A stretch of 11,550 nucleotides of DNA from JBDHTS01 sp039808845 (GCA_039808845.1 JBDHTS010000071.1:1-11550), one strand, 5' to 3'. Counted from the stretch's first letter, positions 1 to 9,425 are shown. A program made the numbers and translations. Notes: generated from the letters alone by a model not told the origin.

Positions 1-1044
1 TTATTCTCCGGTCATATTGTCGATATCAGCGATCCGCGAAAAATCTATGTGGCCTGCATGGCCGTTCTGGCGCTGAATACAACGATCCTTCTGGTAACGG
101 CTGGAGGTATTGTTCCTGTCCCCCAGGATCATCTTCTCTTCTGGATTTTTTCCGGCGTTTTCATGTCCGGACTGGCCCGCAGTTTCATCATGCCGGCATC
201 CTTTTCTCTTTTGCCGCGCGTGGTGGCGCGCTCCGACATTTCGTCGGCCTCGGCGTGGCTGAACAGCGGATTCAATGTTGCCGCGGTCGGCGGACCCGCC
301 ATAGCCGGAATTATTTATGGCGGTTACGGCGCCCGTGCCGCATGGTTTTTACCCGCCGCCCTGATGATCTCAGGGTTTTTCATGATCAATGCGTTGCGCA
401 CACCTATCGCCTCGCCTCCGGAAAAACGGGAACCGGCCTTGCAGAGCATCCGCGCCGGATGGGTTTTCATTCTTCAGAACCCGGTCATCCTTTCCGTCAT
501 GCTGCTTGATATGTTCGCGGTTCTTTTCGGCGGGGCCGTCGCCATGCTGCCCGCGTTTGCGGACCAGGTTCTGCATGTGGGGGCGGAAGGGCTGGGCGCC
601 TTGCGGGCCGGGCCAGCCATCGGCGCCATAGTGATGGCCCTTTATCTTGCAATGAAGCCCATGAAAAACATCCGCACGACCACCATGCTGTGGGCCGTCG
701 CAGGGTTTGGCGTATGCATGATCGGCTTCGGCTTCAGCACCGTATTCTGGGTATCGCTGCTGTTCCTGGTTCTGAGCGGCGCGCTGGATTGCATCAGCGT
801 CGTCATACGCGCCACGATCGTTCAGTTGCTGACCCCGGCTCATATGACCGGACGCGTTTCGTCCGTCAAAAGCATGTTCATCATTTCATCCAATGAAATC
901 GGCGCTTTCGAATCCGGACTCATGGCGAAATGGCTGGGTCTGGTGCCTTCTGTCGTCATCGGCGGCATCGGAACGCTGGCCGTTGTTGCCCTGACCGCCA
1001 TCCTGTCACCCAAAATGCGCCGCGCAGTTGTGACAGACGAATAA
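1..1044 (+). CDS. MFS transporter, MFS_3 / EntS-like exporter family (5' end outside window)
   Basis: A membrane exporter of the major facilitator superfamily, most like the MFS_3 group (transmembrane secretion effector / EntS-like). The substrate cannot be told from sequence. The frame is open from base 1, and the residues before the first internal ATG at position 49 (GHIVDISDPRKIYVAC) look like the loop after TM2 in MFS proteins, so the gene starts upstream; 347 residues are visible. Several hydrophobic helices alternate with short basic loops. Family-like stretches include NSGFNVAAVGGPAIAGI in the first half, SVMLLDMFAVLFGGAVAMLP at the start of the second half, and QLLTPAHMTGRVSSV followed by SNEIGAFESGL near the end. 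The protein ends in a short basic cytoplasmic tail. The stop is directly followed by a strong hairpin terminator. The family call is secure; a role in drug or siderophore efflux would be only a guess. Confidence 0.9.
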   Translation, partial: LFSGHIVDISDPRKIYVACMAVLALNTTILLVTAGGIVPVPQDHLLFWIFSGVFMSGLARSFIMPASFSLLPRVVARSDISSASAWLNSGFNVAAVGGPAIAGIIYGGYGARAAWFLPAALMISGFFMINALRTPIASPPEKREPALQSIRAGWVFILQNPVILSVMLLDMFAVLFGGAVAMLPAFADQVLHVGAEGLGALRAGPAIGAIVMALYLAMKPMKNIRTTTMLWAVAGFGVCMIGFGFSTVFWVSLLFLVLSGALDCISVVIRATIVQLLTPAHMTGRVSSVKSMFIISSNEIGAFESGLMAKWLGLVPSVVIGGIGTLAVVALTAILSPKMRRAVVTDE

Positions 1045-1045
1045 A

Positions 1046-1072
1046 AAAACCCCTCTCATAGAGAGGGGTTTT
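1046..1072. terminator. Bidirectional intrinsic terminator between convergent genes
   Basis: A perfect 12-bp stem (1046-1057 pairing with 1061-1072) has a 3-nt ATA loop. The GC core CCCCTCTC/GAGAGGGG is flanked by AAAA on the left and TTTT on the right, so it can terminate in both directions. It begins 2 nt after the stop of the MFS gene and lies 16 nt beyond the stop of the convergent glycine-zipper gene. Confidence 0.9.
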
Positions 1073-1088
1073 CGCTGGAAGAAAAATT

Positions 1089-1583
1089 TTATGCAGCGAC
1101 GTTGTAGGCGTCGACACGATGCAGAATGTCTTTCACCAGTTTTTTCTGTTCGCTGGATTTCGTTTTAACGGCCAGCAGGATCGCGCCTTCCTTAACCGCT
1201 TTCTCATACAACTTTGCTTCATGTTCAGGAATGCCTGTGCCAATCAGCGCGCCGACCAGGCCGCCTGCAGCGGCGCCTGCGCCCAGACCGGCCAGGCCGG
1301 AAATCAGACCGCCTGCCACGACGAGGTTCAGACCTGGAATGGCGACAACGCCTGCAGCCAGAATGCTGCCAAGAATGGCGCCGACAATACCGCCCGCCGT
1401 CGCTCCGGCAGCAGCACCTTCGTCCATTTTATTGCCTTCATCGATTTTAAACGTGTTGCCGCGCGTTTCATCGGTAACGACAAGGCTGATCTGCTCTTCC
1501 GTTATTCCAACGTTTTCGAGTTCGATCAGGGCCTCTTCAGCCGCAAGGCGTGTCTTGAATGTTGCTGTGATGATGCTGCTCAT
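1089..1583 (-). CDS. Small glycine-zipper protein resembling general-stress-protein 17M-type domains
   Basis: A 164-residue protein of unproven function. Residues 1-40 (SIITATFKTRLAAEEALIEL, then ENVGITEEQISLVV) form a small alpha/beta module like the GSP17M/YflT-type general stress domain. Residues 55-117 are a long glycine/alanine-rich hydrophobic stretch with repeated small-xxx-small spacing (AAAGATAGGIVGAILG; LAGLGAGAAAGGLVGALIG), a glycine zipper that probably forms one or two membrane-inserting hairpins. Residues 118-140 (GIPEHEAKLYEKAVKEGAIL) resemble the conserved tail of this protein group. No signal peptide is evident. The frame stays open 38 codons further upstream, but I chose the ATG at 1583 because it has an excellent ribosome binding site and begins exactly at the conserved domain. 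The gene is monocistronic, with a shared terminator downstream. Family assignment is moderate; a stress role is inferred by analogy. Confidence 0.75.
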   Translation of the reverse strand: MSSIITATFKTRLAAEEALIELENVGITEEQISLVVTDETRGNTFKIDEGNKMDEGAAAGATAGGIVGAILGSILAAGVVAIPGLNLVVAGGLISGLAGLGAGAAAGGLVGALIGTGIPEHEAKLYEKAVKEGAILLAVKTKSSEQKKLVKDILHRVDAYNVAA

Positions 1584-1588
1584 GGGGT

Positions 1589-1595
1589 TCTCCTT
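1589..1595 (-). promoter_or_regulatory. Ribosome binding site fixing the start of the glycine-zipper gene
   Basis: Read on the minus strand this is AAGGAGA, a near-perfect Shine-Dalgarno sequence, 5 nt before the ATG at 1583. It decides against the longer in-frame start at 1697, whose extra 38 residues look like untranslated leader. Confidence 0.85.
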
Positions 1596-1737
1596 TGCAT
1601 TAACTGTCATGAGACGAACATCGCTTGAAGCCAACCGGTTCCATGCCGCCGTTATGCAAAAATGAAAATATTCACAAAGCCGGGGAAATCCCTGCAAAAA
1701 ACGCTGTTCCGCCTATCCTTTTTCAAAATCCATTTAA

Positions 1738-1743
1738 TATAAT
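1738..1743 (+). promoter_or_regulatory. Candidate -10 box for the M17 aminopeptidase gene
   Basis: An exact TATAAT lies 26 nt before the ATG at 1770, giving a predicted leader of about 20 nt. No good -35 hexamer sits at 16-18 nt spacing (the bases there read like TCCTTT), so this is only a candidate. The rest of the 186-nt divergent region 1584-1769 is AT-richer than its surroundings. I found no other convincing element in it. Confidence 0.4.
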
Positions 1744-1769
1744 CACGTAACAACAGCGGAATTCCAGCC

Positions 1770-3242
1770 ATGATCATCGACGACCTTTTCAGTTTTCCCG
1801 ATCCATTCACAACGCGAAAAGCCGGCAGAGTGATTTCGATTTTGCCTGTAACGGCAAAAAACCTGGGAAGCATCAAAGACGCAGCAACCAGAAACCGGAT
1901 AGCCGAGAATGCCTTTAAAGGCCAGGCTGGCACCTACGTCATGCTTCACAACGCAGAGGGATCGTTAAATCAGATTCTGGTAGGCACAGGCGATCCCGTC
2001 CGCATGTATGATTTCTCTGCTCTGGCTGACAATCTCGGCAAAACCCTTACAGGCGAAACGTTGAAAAAAACGACTTTCAGACTGGAGGGCGACCTGGGAC
2101 GCGACTCGCTTGAGGCCGCTTGCACAGGCTGGGCGCTCGGTTGCCACCGCTATGATTTTTATAAAAAGGACAGAACGTTCGTCCCGCCCATTCTGCAATG
2201 GCCTAAAGGAATACGGACCGACCGCGTCAAATCTGTCGTCAACAGTCTTTGCCTCCTTCGCAATCTCGTCAACACGCCATCAAACGATATGGGCCCGGCG
2301 GAACTGGAACAGGCCGCGCGTCTTCTGGCTGAACCTTTCAAAGGCCGCATTTCCGTTATCAAGGGCGCCGAACTTGAAAAGGGTTTTCCTCTTATTCATG
2401 CCGTCGGCGTTTCGAGCCCCCGTGCGCCGCGCCTGATCGATCTGAAATGGGGCAAAGCCTCCGATCCCAAACTGACCCTGGTCGGAAAAGGCGTGTGTTT
2501 TGATACTGGCGGCCTGAACATCAAACCCGGCCAGTACATGCTGCTGATGAAAAAGGATATGGGCGGCGCCGCGCATGCCTTGGGGCTGGCCCGCGCCATC
2601 ATGGCGCTGAATCTGCCGGTGCGCCTGCGGGTCCTGATCCCGGCAGTGGAGAACAGCGTATCCGGCACGTCTTTCCGTCCGCGTGATGTTTATTCAAGCC
2701 GCAAGGGCTTGACGGTTGAAACCAGCGATACCGATGCCGAAGGCCGTCTTGTGCTTGCCGATGCGCTGGCTTTGGCTTGCGAGGAAAAACCCGACCTGCT
2801 GATGGATTTTTCTACCCTGACCGGATCGGCCAGGGCGGCTTTGGGATACGACATACCTGCCGTCTTCTCCAATAATGAGAAACTGTCTGAAATATTGAAA
2901 ACCGCGGCTATGAAGGCGGAGGATCCGCTCTGGCCCCTGCCCTTGTGGCAGCCTTACAAACGGGAACTGTCCAGCGACATTGCCGATCTGAATAATATCG
3001 GAACGACGCCTGCCGGGGCGATCACAGCCGCGCTGTTCCTCGAACATTTCATCGAATCTGCGACACCGTGGATTCACATCGATATGTATGCATGGGAACA
3101 ATCGGGCAAGCCGGGACGCCCGCGCGGAGGCGCGGATACCGGCCTTCGCGCTGTACTGGCGTTTCTGGAAGACCGTTACGCCGCATCCAAATCAAAAAAA
3201 ACCAAACACCTTCCCCCTTCTGCGAAGAGGGAGGGGGGATAA
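1770..3242 (+). CDS. Leucyl aminopeptidase family protein (peptidase M17, PepA-like)
   Basis: A cytoplasmic two-metal exopeptidase that removes N-terminal residues from peptides, normally as a hexamer. It has 490 residues, close to the usual M17 length. The variable N-domain covers about 1-160 and the catalytic domain about 165-470. Spacing matches bovine LAP exactly: metal ligands K240 and D245 (GKGVCFDTGG), D263 (KKDMGG), D322 and E324 (TDAEGRL); catalytic K252 and R326. The usual NTDAEGR signature reads DTDAEGR here (D320 replaces Asn), as discussed in the findings. The last 12 or so residues (KHLPPSAKREGG) are encoded by a REP-like repeat and are unlikely to belong to the fold. The ATG at 1770 has only a weak GGAA upstream, but no better start is present. 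The gene is monocistronic and converges on the Mur ligase gene. Whether it should be called PepA or a paralogue cannot be decided here. Confidence 0.92.
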   Translation: MIIDDLFSFPDPFTTRKAGRVISILPVTAKNLGSIKDAATRNRIAENAFKGQAGTYVMLHNAEGSLNQILVGTGDPVRMYDFSALADNLGKTLTGETLKKTTFRLEGDLGRDSLEAACTGWALGCHRYDFYKKDRTFVPPILQWPKGIRTDRVKSVVNSLCLLRNLVNTPSNDMGPAELEQAARLLAEPFKGRISVIKGAELEKGFPLIHAVGVSSPRAPRLIDLKWGKASDPKLTLVGKGVCFDTGGLNIKPGQYMLLMKKDMGGAAHALGLARAIMALNLPVRLRVLIPAVENSVSGTSFRPRDVYSSRKGLTVETSDTDAEGRLVLADALALACEEKPDLLMDFSTLTGSARAALGYDIPAVFSNNEKLSEILKTAAMKAEDPLWPLPLWQPYKRELSSDIADLNNIGTTPAGAITAALFLEHFIESATPWIHIDMYAWEQSGKPGRPRGGADTGLRAVLAFLEDRYAASKSKKTKHLPPSAKREGG

Positions 3243-3266
3243 AGGGGGACGGGCCTTCTTTTTTTT
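3209..3266 (+). terminator. Intrinsic terminator of the aminopeptidase gene, built from a repeat copy
   Basis: CCTTCCCCCTT (3209-3219) pairs with AAGGGGGACGG (3242-3252) with one mismatch. A second short hairpin lies inside, and GCC, TTC and an uninterrupted T8 (3259-3266) follow. The stop codon TAA (3240-3242) lies at the base of the second arm, so the structure could form only after or during termination of translation. The call rests on stem plus T-tract; the exact fold was not computed. Confidence 0.55.
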
Positions 3267-3319
3267 ACACTAGACCACCCTTCCCCTCTAACTCCCCCTC
3301 CCGCAAGCAGGAGGGGGAG
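3209..3319. repeat. Inverted pair of REP/BIME-like GC-rich palindromic repeats
   Basis: Two copies of one element face each other between convergent genes. The left copy, about 3209-3253 on the plus strand, runs CCCCCTTCTGCGAAGAGGGA then GGGGG, a short AT stretch and AGGGGGACGGG. The right copy, about 3278-3319, read on the minus strand runs CTCCCCCTCCTGCTTGCGGG then AGGGGGAG, an AT stretch and AGGGGAAGGG. The right copy holds a perfect 10-bp stem (3292-3301 with 3310-3319) around an 8-nt loop; the left stem is imperfect. About 24 nt including a T8 tract separate the copies. Similar C-rich/G-rich palindromes are common intergenic repeats in many proteobacteria. Copy number in this genome cannot be seen from one window. 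Confidence 0.8.
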
Positions 3320-4703
3320 AACTTATATGTTTGATCCGGCGCAAAATATCCTGAGCGAAAAGGCTGAGCGTATCGTCCCGCGCCCCCATGATCACGACTC
3401 GGTCGCCCGCCTTGGCATGGGAAACGATAAAATCGCCGACCGCTTCCCGCGTCGGCATGAAATGCGCCTGCTTTCCGGCACGTGCTACATCGCCTGTCAG
3501 ATCCGCCGAGGAAATATCCCGTACCGCCGTTCCACCCGCATAGAAGATTTCAGGCATCAGCAGGATGTCGTCGTTTTTCAATTCTTCCGCAAAGGCCTCG
3601 GCCAGTTCCCTTCGCATCATTTTCATCGGTCCGAATCCATGCGGCTGGAACATCACCAATAAGCGACCAGGCGATTGCTGAAGCGTGGAAAGCGTGGCGG
3701 CGATCTTGTCCGGATTGTGGGCGAAATCGTCGATGACCGTAATGCCCCCCTGTTCGCCGACAATTTCCAGCCGCCGTTTAATACCTTTAAAACCTCGCAA
3801 TGCGCCTATGACATCTTTCAGCTTTATTCCAGCCAGAGTTGCCGCCCCAAGAGCCGCAAGCGCATTGGATATATTATGCAGCCCCGGCACAAACAGGGTA
3901 CAAGGCTCAATCTGCTTTGTTTGCCTGTCCAGCAAACCGAAAGATGATCCTTGCGTATGAAAAACGATATTCTGTGCCAGCAGTCTTGCCGCAGGATGAT
4001 CCTGTACAGAAAATCCCAAAGCATCAGATCTTGCCTGCGCCAGAGTCGCTGCTTCCGGATCGTCCATGTTGATCACGGCGCCTGCTTTCGCCTTTATGAT
4101 AAAATCGTAGAACAACGGGCGGAGCTCGGGCAAAGGCTTGTGATCGAGCGTGATGTTGTTCAGAACGGCAATGTCCGGTGTGAACATGCTGATCGAGCCG
4201 TCGCTTTCATCCGTTTCCGCCACGATCCAGCCGCCCGTCCCTGTGCGAAATCCCGCATCGAAATTCAGCATCACGCCGCCATTCACGATTACGGGATCGG
4301 TTCCGCAGACATGCAGAATATGGCCTGTCATTCCTGTAACGGTCGTCTTTCCGCTGGTGCCGCCGATGGCAATGCCGCGGCGGCCTTCGAACATCATGGC
4401 CAGAATTTCAGCCCGCTTGCGGATCGGTATGCCGTGCCGACGCGCGGCCTGGACATCGGGAATTGTTTCCTCAATTGCGCTTGAGACAACCAGAACATCC
4501 GTTTCCGTAGTGATCCCGCTGCCATCCTGCGGAAAAAGCCGGATGCCCAAGGATTCAATTTTTGCGAATTTTTCAGGCGTTTGCCCCTGATCGTATGAAC
4601 GGTCAGATCCACCGACGCGACATCCTTGCGCCGCCAGAATGGCAGCAAGCGGGAACATGCCGCTGCCGCCGACTCCGCAGAAGAAATAGGAACGTCTGCT
4701 CAC
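3288..4703 (-). CDS. Mur ligase family protein, MurC-like
   Basis: An ATP-dependent ligase of the Mur family (MurC/D/E/F, Mpl), nearest to MurC, which joins L-alanine to UDP-N-acetylmuramate. Motifs in order: Rossmann-like GVGGSGM (10-16) with GSDRS (32-36); P-loop GTSGKTT (115-121); acidic ETDESDGS (163-170); NNITLDH (182-188); GLHNISNALAALG (274-286); GIKRRLE (307-313); DDFAHNP (325-331); FQPHGF (353-358). MurC normally has GTHGKTT and DDYGHHP-type motifs; DDFAH is more like Mpl, but the N-terminus is not Mpl-like. The gene is also not beside murB or murG here, so I give no symbol. It could be a paralogue for recycling or another envelope pathway, or the sole MurC. The start is a GTG at 4703 that overlaps the stop of the upstream lipoprotein gene, with no clear Shine-Dalgarno, suggesting translational coupling. 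The last 12 or so residues (SPPPACGRGS end) come from the right-hand repeat copy. Confidence 0.85.
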   Translation of the reverse strand: MSRRSYFFCGVGGSGMFPLAAILAAQGCRVGGSDRSYDQGQTPEKFAKIESLGIRLFPQDGSGITTETDVLVVSSAIEETIPDVQAARRHGIPIRKRAEILAMMFEGRRGIAIGGTSGKTTVTGMTGHILHVCGTDPVIVNGGVMLNFDAGFRTGTGGWIVAETDESDGSISMFTPDIAVLNNITLDHKPLPELRPLFYDFIIKAKAGAVINMDDPEAATLAQARSDALGFSVQDHPAARLLAQNIVFHTQGSSFGLLDRQTKQIEPCTLFVPGLHNISNALAALGAATLAGIKLKDVIGALRGFKGIKRRLEIVGEQGGITVIDDFAHNPDKIAATLSTLQQSPGRLLVMFQPHGFGPMKMMRRELAEAFAEELKNDDILLMPEIFYAGGTAVRDISSADLTGDVARAGKQAHFMPTREAVGDFIVSHAKAGDRVVIMGARDDTLSLFAQDILRRIKHISSPPPACGRGS

Positions 4704-5344
4704 TTTTCAGGCAGAGGCGGATTGGTAGTTCCGCCAACGAAGGACTCACCGACCGGTTTGGCTGGAGCTTCCGGCGCGGGCGTGGCGGGCGCTTCCTCTG
4801 TGCCGAAACTGTCACTGTACGTATCGGAATCGCGGGGCTGCATTTCATAGACTGGTGCATTCTCATCACGCTGTAGCGCCGGAACGCCGGGCCTGAATTC
4901 CTCCAGTCCCTTGATGAGCGGATTTTCCTGCAGCATGATCTGGTAATCCGGCAGGGGCATTGGACGCGGCTTCATGTTAGTGAAATCGACAATGATATTT
5001 TCCGGATAGGCAAAAAGCGCCCCGCTGGCCGCATCGACGGCAGTTCCCGGGATAACCCCGTTCGAGGCGTTCAGGAAAGCCGTATCCTCATATCCCGCAG
5101 GAATAACGATAGTCTTGATGCGGTTGCCGGGCGCCATGCATGTAATCCGGTAAGGTTCGGATGTACGCTCCAGCATGAAAGTGCGCGGAGGATTGATCGT
5201 ATAGCGAAAATAGCTGTTGACGACCTTGCATCTCGCGCCTTCCGCTCCCGGAGTCGTAATCGTGACTTCCTGCGTCGATCCTTCGAGCATGGTGGAACAG
5301 GCAGTCAGCACAAGAAGGCAAAAAAAACCGGACAGGCGGCGCAT
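4700..5344 (-). CDS. Predicted lipoprotein with proline-rich C-terminal tail
   Basis: A 214-residue predicted lipoprotein of unknown function. Residues 1-15 form a short signal peptide (RR, then a hydrophobic run) ending in lipobox LTAC with Cys16 as the lipidated residue. Residues 19-121 resemble a widespread uncharacterised lipoprotein family: MLEGSTQEVTITTPGAEGARC, an NPP/FMLERT strand, YRITCMAPG, then GTAVDAASGALFAYPENIIVDF. Cys39 and Cys69 could form a disulfide. Residues 122-214 are a low-complexity tail rich in Pro, Glu and Ala, probably disordered in the periplasm. The ATG at 5344 is preceded by GGAA at 6 nt spacing, within the perfect palindrome GGAATATTCC (5345-5354). It lies 66 nt downstream of clpB and overlaps the Mur ligase start by 4 nt. 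No retention Asp is seen at +2 (Ser17), so outer-membrane sorting is likely by the usual Lol rule. Confidence 0.8.
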   Translation of the reverse strand: MRRLSGFFCLLVLTACSTMLEGSTQEVTITTPGAEGARCKVVNSYFRYTINPPRTFMLERTSEPYRITCMAPGNRIKTIVIPAGYEDTAFLNASNGVIPGTAVDAASGALFAYPENIIVDFTNMKPRPMPLPDYQIMLQENPLIKGLEEFRPGVPALQRDENAPVYEMQPRDSDTYSDSFGTEEAPATPAPEAPAKPVGESFVGGTTNPPLPEK

Positions 5345-5410
5345 GGAATATTCCGTCGAAAAGCCTTCTTCCGTTTTAACGGATGCGCGGCAGACTGTCC
5401 ATGCTGTCTT

Positions 5411-8044
<2,634 letters not shown>

Positions 8045-8132
8045 TATCAACTCTCCGGGAAATCATGCGACAAGCTGTCACTATCAGATGAAAATATTAT
8101 CAATGATTTAAGTCTGGACAAGCTGAAGTGAA
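8045..8132. promoter_or_regulatory. Divergent clpB/metB promoter region with a repeated 9-mer
   Basis: This 88-nt gap must hold the start signals of both genes. For clpB (minus strand), TTGTCC (8121-8116) and TAATAT (8099-8094) at 16 nt spacing form a possible sigma-70-like promoter. The same -35 reads CTTGTCC, so an RpoH-type promoter is conceivable, but no clear CCCCAT-like -10 follows. For metB (plus strand), CTGTCA (8075-8080) with TATCAA (8098-8103) at 17 nt is weak. The 9-mer GACAAGCTG occurs twice (8069-8077 and 8117-8125), the first inside an imperfect palindrome (8067-8081). I recognised no SAM riboswitch in the metB leader. Confidence 0.4.
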
Positions 8133-9314
8133 ATGTTTTTTATTAAGGCTATGCCAGAGAAAAAGCCGTTTACTGCCCTGACCCGTGCCGTGCGTGCGGG
8201 AATAGAAACCGATACCCAATTCGGAGCGGTCTCGCCGCCGATCCACATGTCCACAAATTATACATTTGAGGGCTTGGGAAAGAAACGTCCTTTCGATTAC
8301 AGCCGCAGCGGCAATCCGACCCGCGCCGTTGTCGAACAAGCCATCGCCGAGCTGGAAGGCGGCGCTGGCGCAGTAGTGACATGTACCGGGATGGCCGCCC
8401 TGACAACAGTTTTTCATTTACTGAAGCCCGGAGACACATTGATCGCGCCACACGATTGTTATGGCGGCACCCATCGCCTCTTGCAATCTTATGACCAGAA
8501 AGCTTCTCTAAAAGTTCTGTTCGTCGATCAGACAGACAAGGCAGCCCTGAAAAAGGCGTTCGACGCCAAACCAGCCATGATCCTGATCGAAACGCCCAGT
8601 AACCCGCTCCTGCGCATTACGGATATTGCCTATGCCGCTAGGCTGGCGAAGGAATGCGGTGCGATCAGTGTCGCGGACAACACCTTCATGTCGCCCGTTT
8701 TCCAGCGTCCCTTCGATCTTGGCATGGATATCGTTCTACATTCGACCACGAAATACCTGAATGGCCATAGCGATATCGTCGGCGGCGCGCTGATCGGCCG
8801 GACAAAGGAAATGGCGGATACGCTTTACTGGTGGGCCAACAATCTGGGCACCACCGGTTCCGCTTTCGACAGCTTTCTGACGCTTCGCGGCCTGCGCACA
8901 CTGGATCTACGCGTACGCAAACAGGCCGAAAATGCGGCGGCTGTTGCTGATTTTCTGTATACGCATCCAGCCGTTGAAAAAGTGCATTACCCTGGCCTGA
9001 CTACTCATCCCGGCCATGATCTGGCCAAACGCCAGCAGTCCGGCTTCGGCTCGATGCTGAGTATTGAGATTAGAGGCGGCCTTCAGGCTGTTGAAAAGTT
9101 TGTGGATCACTTGTCTCTTTTCAGTCTTGCGGAATCGCTTGGCGGCTTTGAAAGCCTGATTGCCCATCCACCATCCATGACACATGCGGCTATGGATCCT
9201 GAAGCACGGCTCACCGCCGGAATCAGTGAAAACTTTTTGCGCTTGTCCATCGGCCTTGAAGATGCCCAGGATTTGATTAGCGACCTTAGTAGCTCTTTAG
9301 AAAACTTAAAATAA
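8133..9314 (+). CDS. metB: Cystathionine gamma-synthase (PLP-dependent)
   Basis: Catalyses gamma-replacement of O-succinyl- (or O-acetyl-) homoserine with cysteine to give cystathionine, a transsulfuration step of methionine synthesis; a cytoplasmic PLP homotetramer in known examples. The 393 residues align along nearly their whole length with remembered E. coli MetB: YSRSGNPTR (56-64), LEGGAGAVVTCTGMAAL (74-90), APHDCYGGTHRL (105-116), ETPSNPLLRI (153-162), ADNTFMSP (181-188), PLP lysine K207 in HSTTKYLNGHSD, SLAESLGGFESLI (331-343) and GISENFLRLSIGLED (363-377). These fit MetB better than MetC or MetZ, but cystathionine gamma-lyase shares the fold and cannot be fully excluded. Start: the ATG at 8133 has GAAG 4 nt upstream. 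The in-frame ATG at 8151 (AAGG only 2 nt upstream, 387 residues) aligns better with E. coli MetB and is a real alternative. It is the only plus-strand gene between the DUF4167 gene and clpB. Confidence 0.93.
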   Translation: MFFIKAMPEKKPFTALTRAVRAGIETDTQFGAVSPPIHMSTNYTFEGLGKKRPFDYSRSGNPTRAVVEQAIAELEGGAGAVVTCTGMAALTTVFHLLKPGDTLIAPHDCYGGTHRLLQSYDQKASLKVLFVDQTDKAALKKAFDAKPAMILIETPSNPLLRITDIAYAARLAKECGAISVADNTFMSPVFQRPFDLGMDIVLHSTTKYLNGHSDIVGGALIGRTKEMADTLYWWANNLGTTGSAFDSFLTLRGLRTLDLRVRKQAENAAAVADFLYTHPAVEKVHYPGLTTHPGHDLAKRQQSGFGSMLSIEIRGGLQAVEKFVDHLSLFSLAESLGGFESLIAHPPSMTHAAMDPEARLTAGISENFLRLSIGLEDAQDLISDLSSSLENLK

Positions 9315-9425
9315 TCAACATATTGAACCTGAAGGTTAAACTTTCACCTTAACAGCCAACGCTCACACGTACACCGCTAATATGGGCAAAAATCTTTTTG
9401 TAGCATCACATCAATAAAGCCAATA

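Noticed and set aside
1620..1655. GGAACC on the minus strand upstream of the glycine-zipper gene as an EcfG general-stress promoter
   Set aside because: The downstream CGTC lies about 21 nt away rather than the 16-17 nt expected for a CGTT box, so the pair does not fit.
1119..1665. Two long plus-strand frames opposite the glycine-zipper gene
   Set aside because: They are mirror images of the GC-rich glycine/alanine repeats. The minus-strand reading has a strong ribosome binding site and a recognisable domain pattern.
1584..1697. A 38-residue N-terminal extension of the glycine-zipper protein
   Set aside because: The extension has no Shine-Dalgarno and lies before the conserved start, while the ATG at 1583 has AAGGAGA at ideal spacing.
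5370..5383. A small hairpin TCCGTTTTAACGGA between clpB and the lipoprotein gene as a terminator
   Set aside because: The stem is only 5-6 bp and no T-tract follows on the minus strand. Read-through from clpB remains possible.
8045..8132. A SAM-type riboswitch in the metB leader
   Set aside because: The leader is too short and shows none of the conserved pairing or core sequences that I would recognise for SAM-I, SAM-II or SAM/SAH classes.
9331..9355. A possible hairpin (AAGGT and ACCTT) after metB
   Set aside because: The stem is only 5 bp with a 9-nt loop and no T-tract; the strong terminator at 9426-9451 explains the end of transcription.
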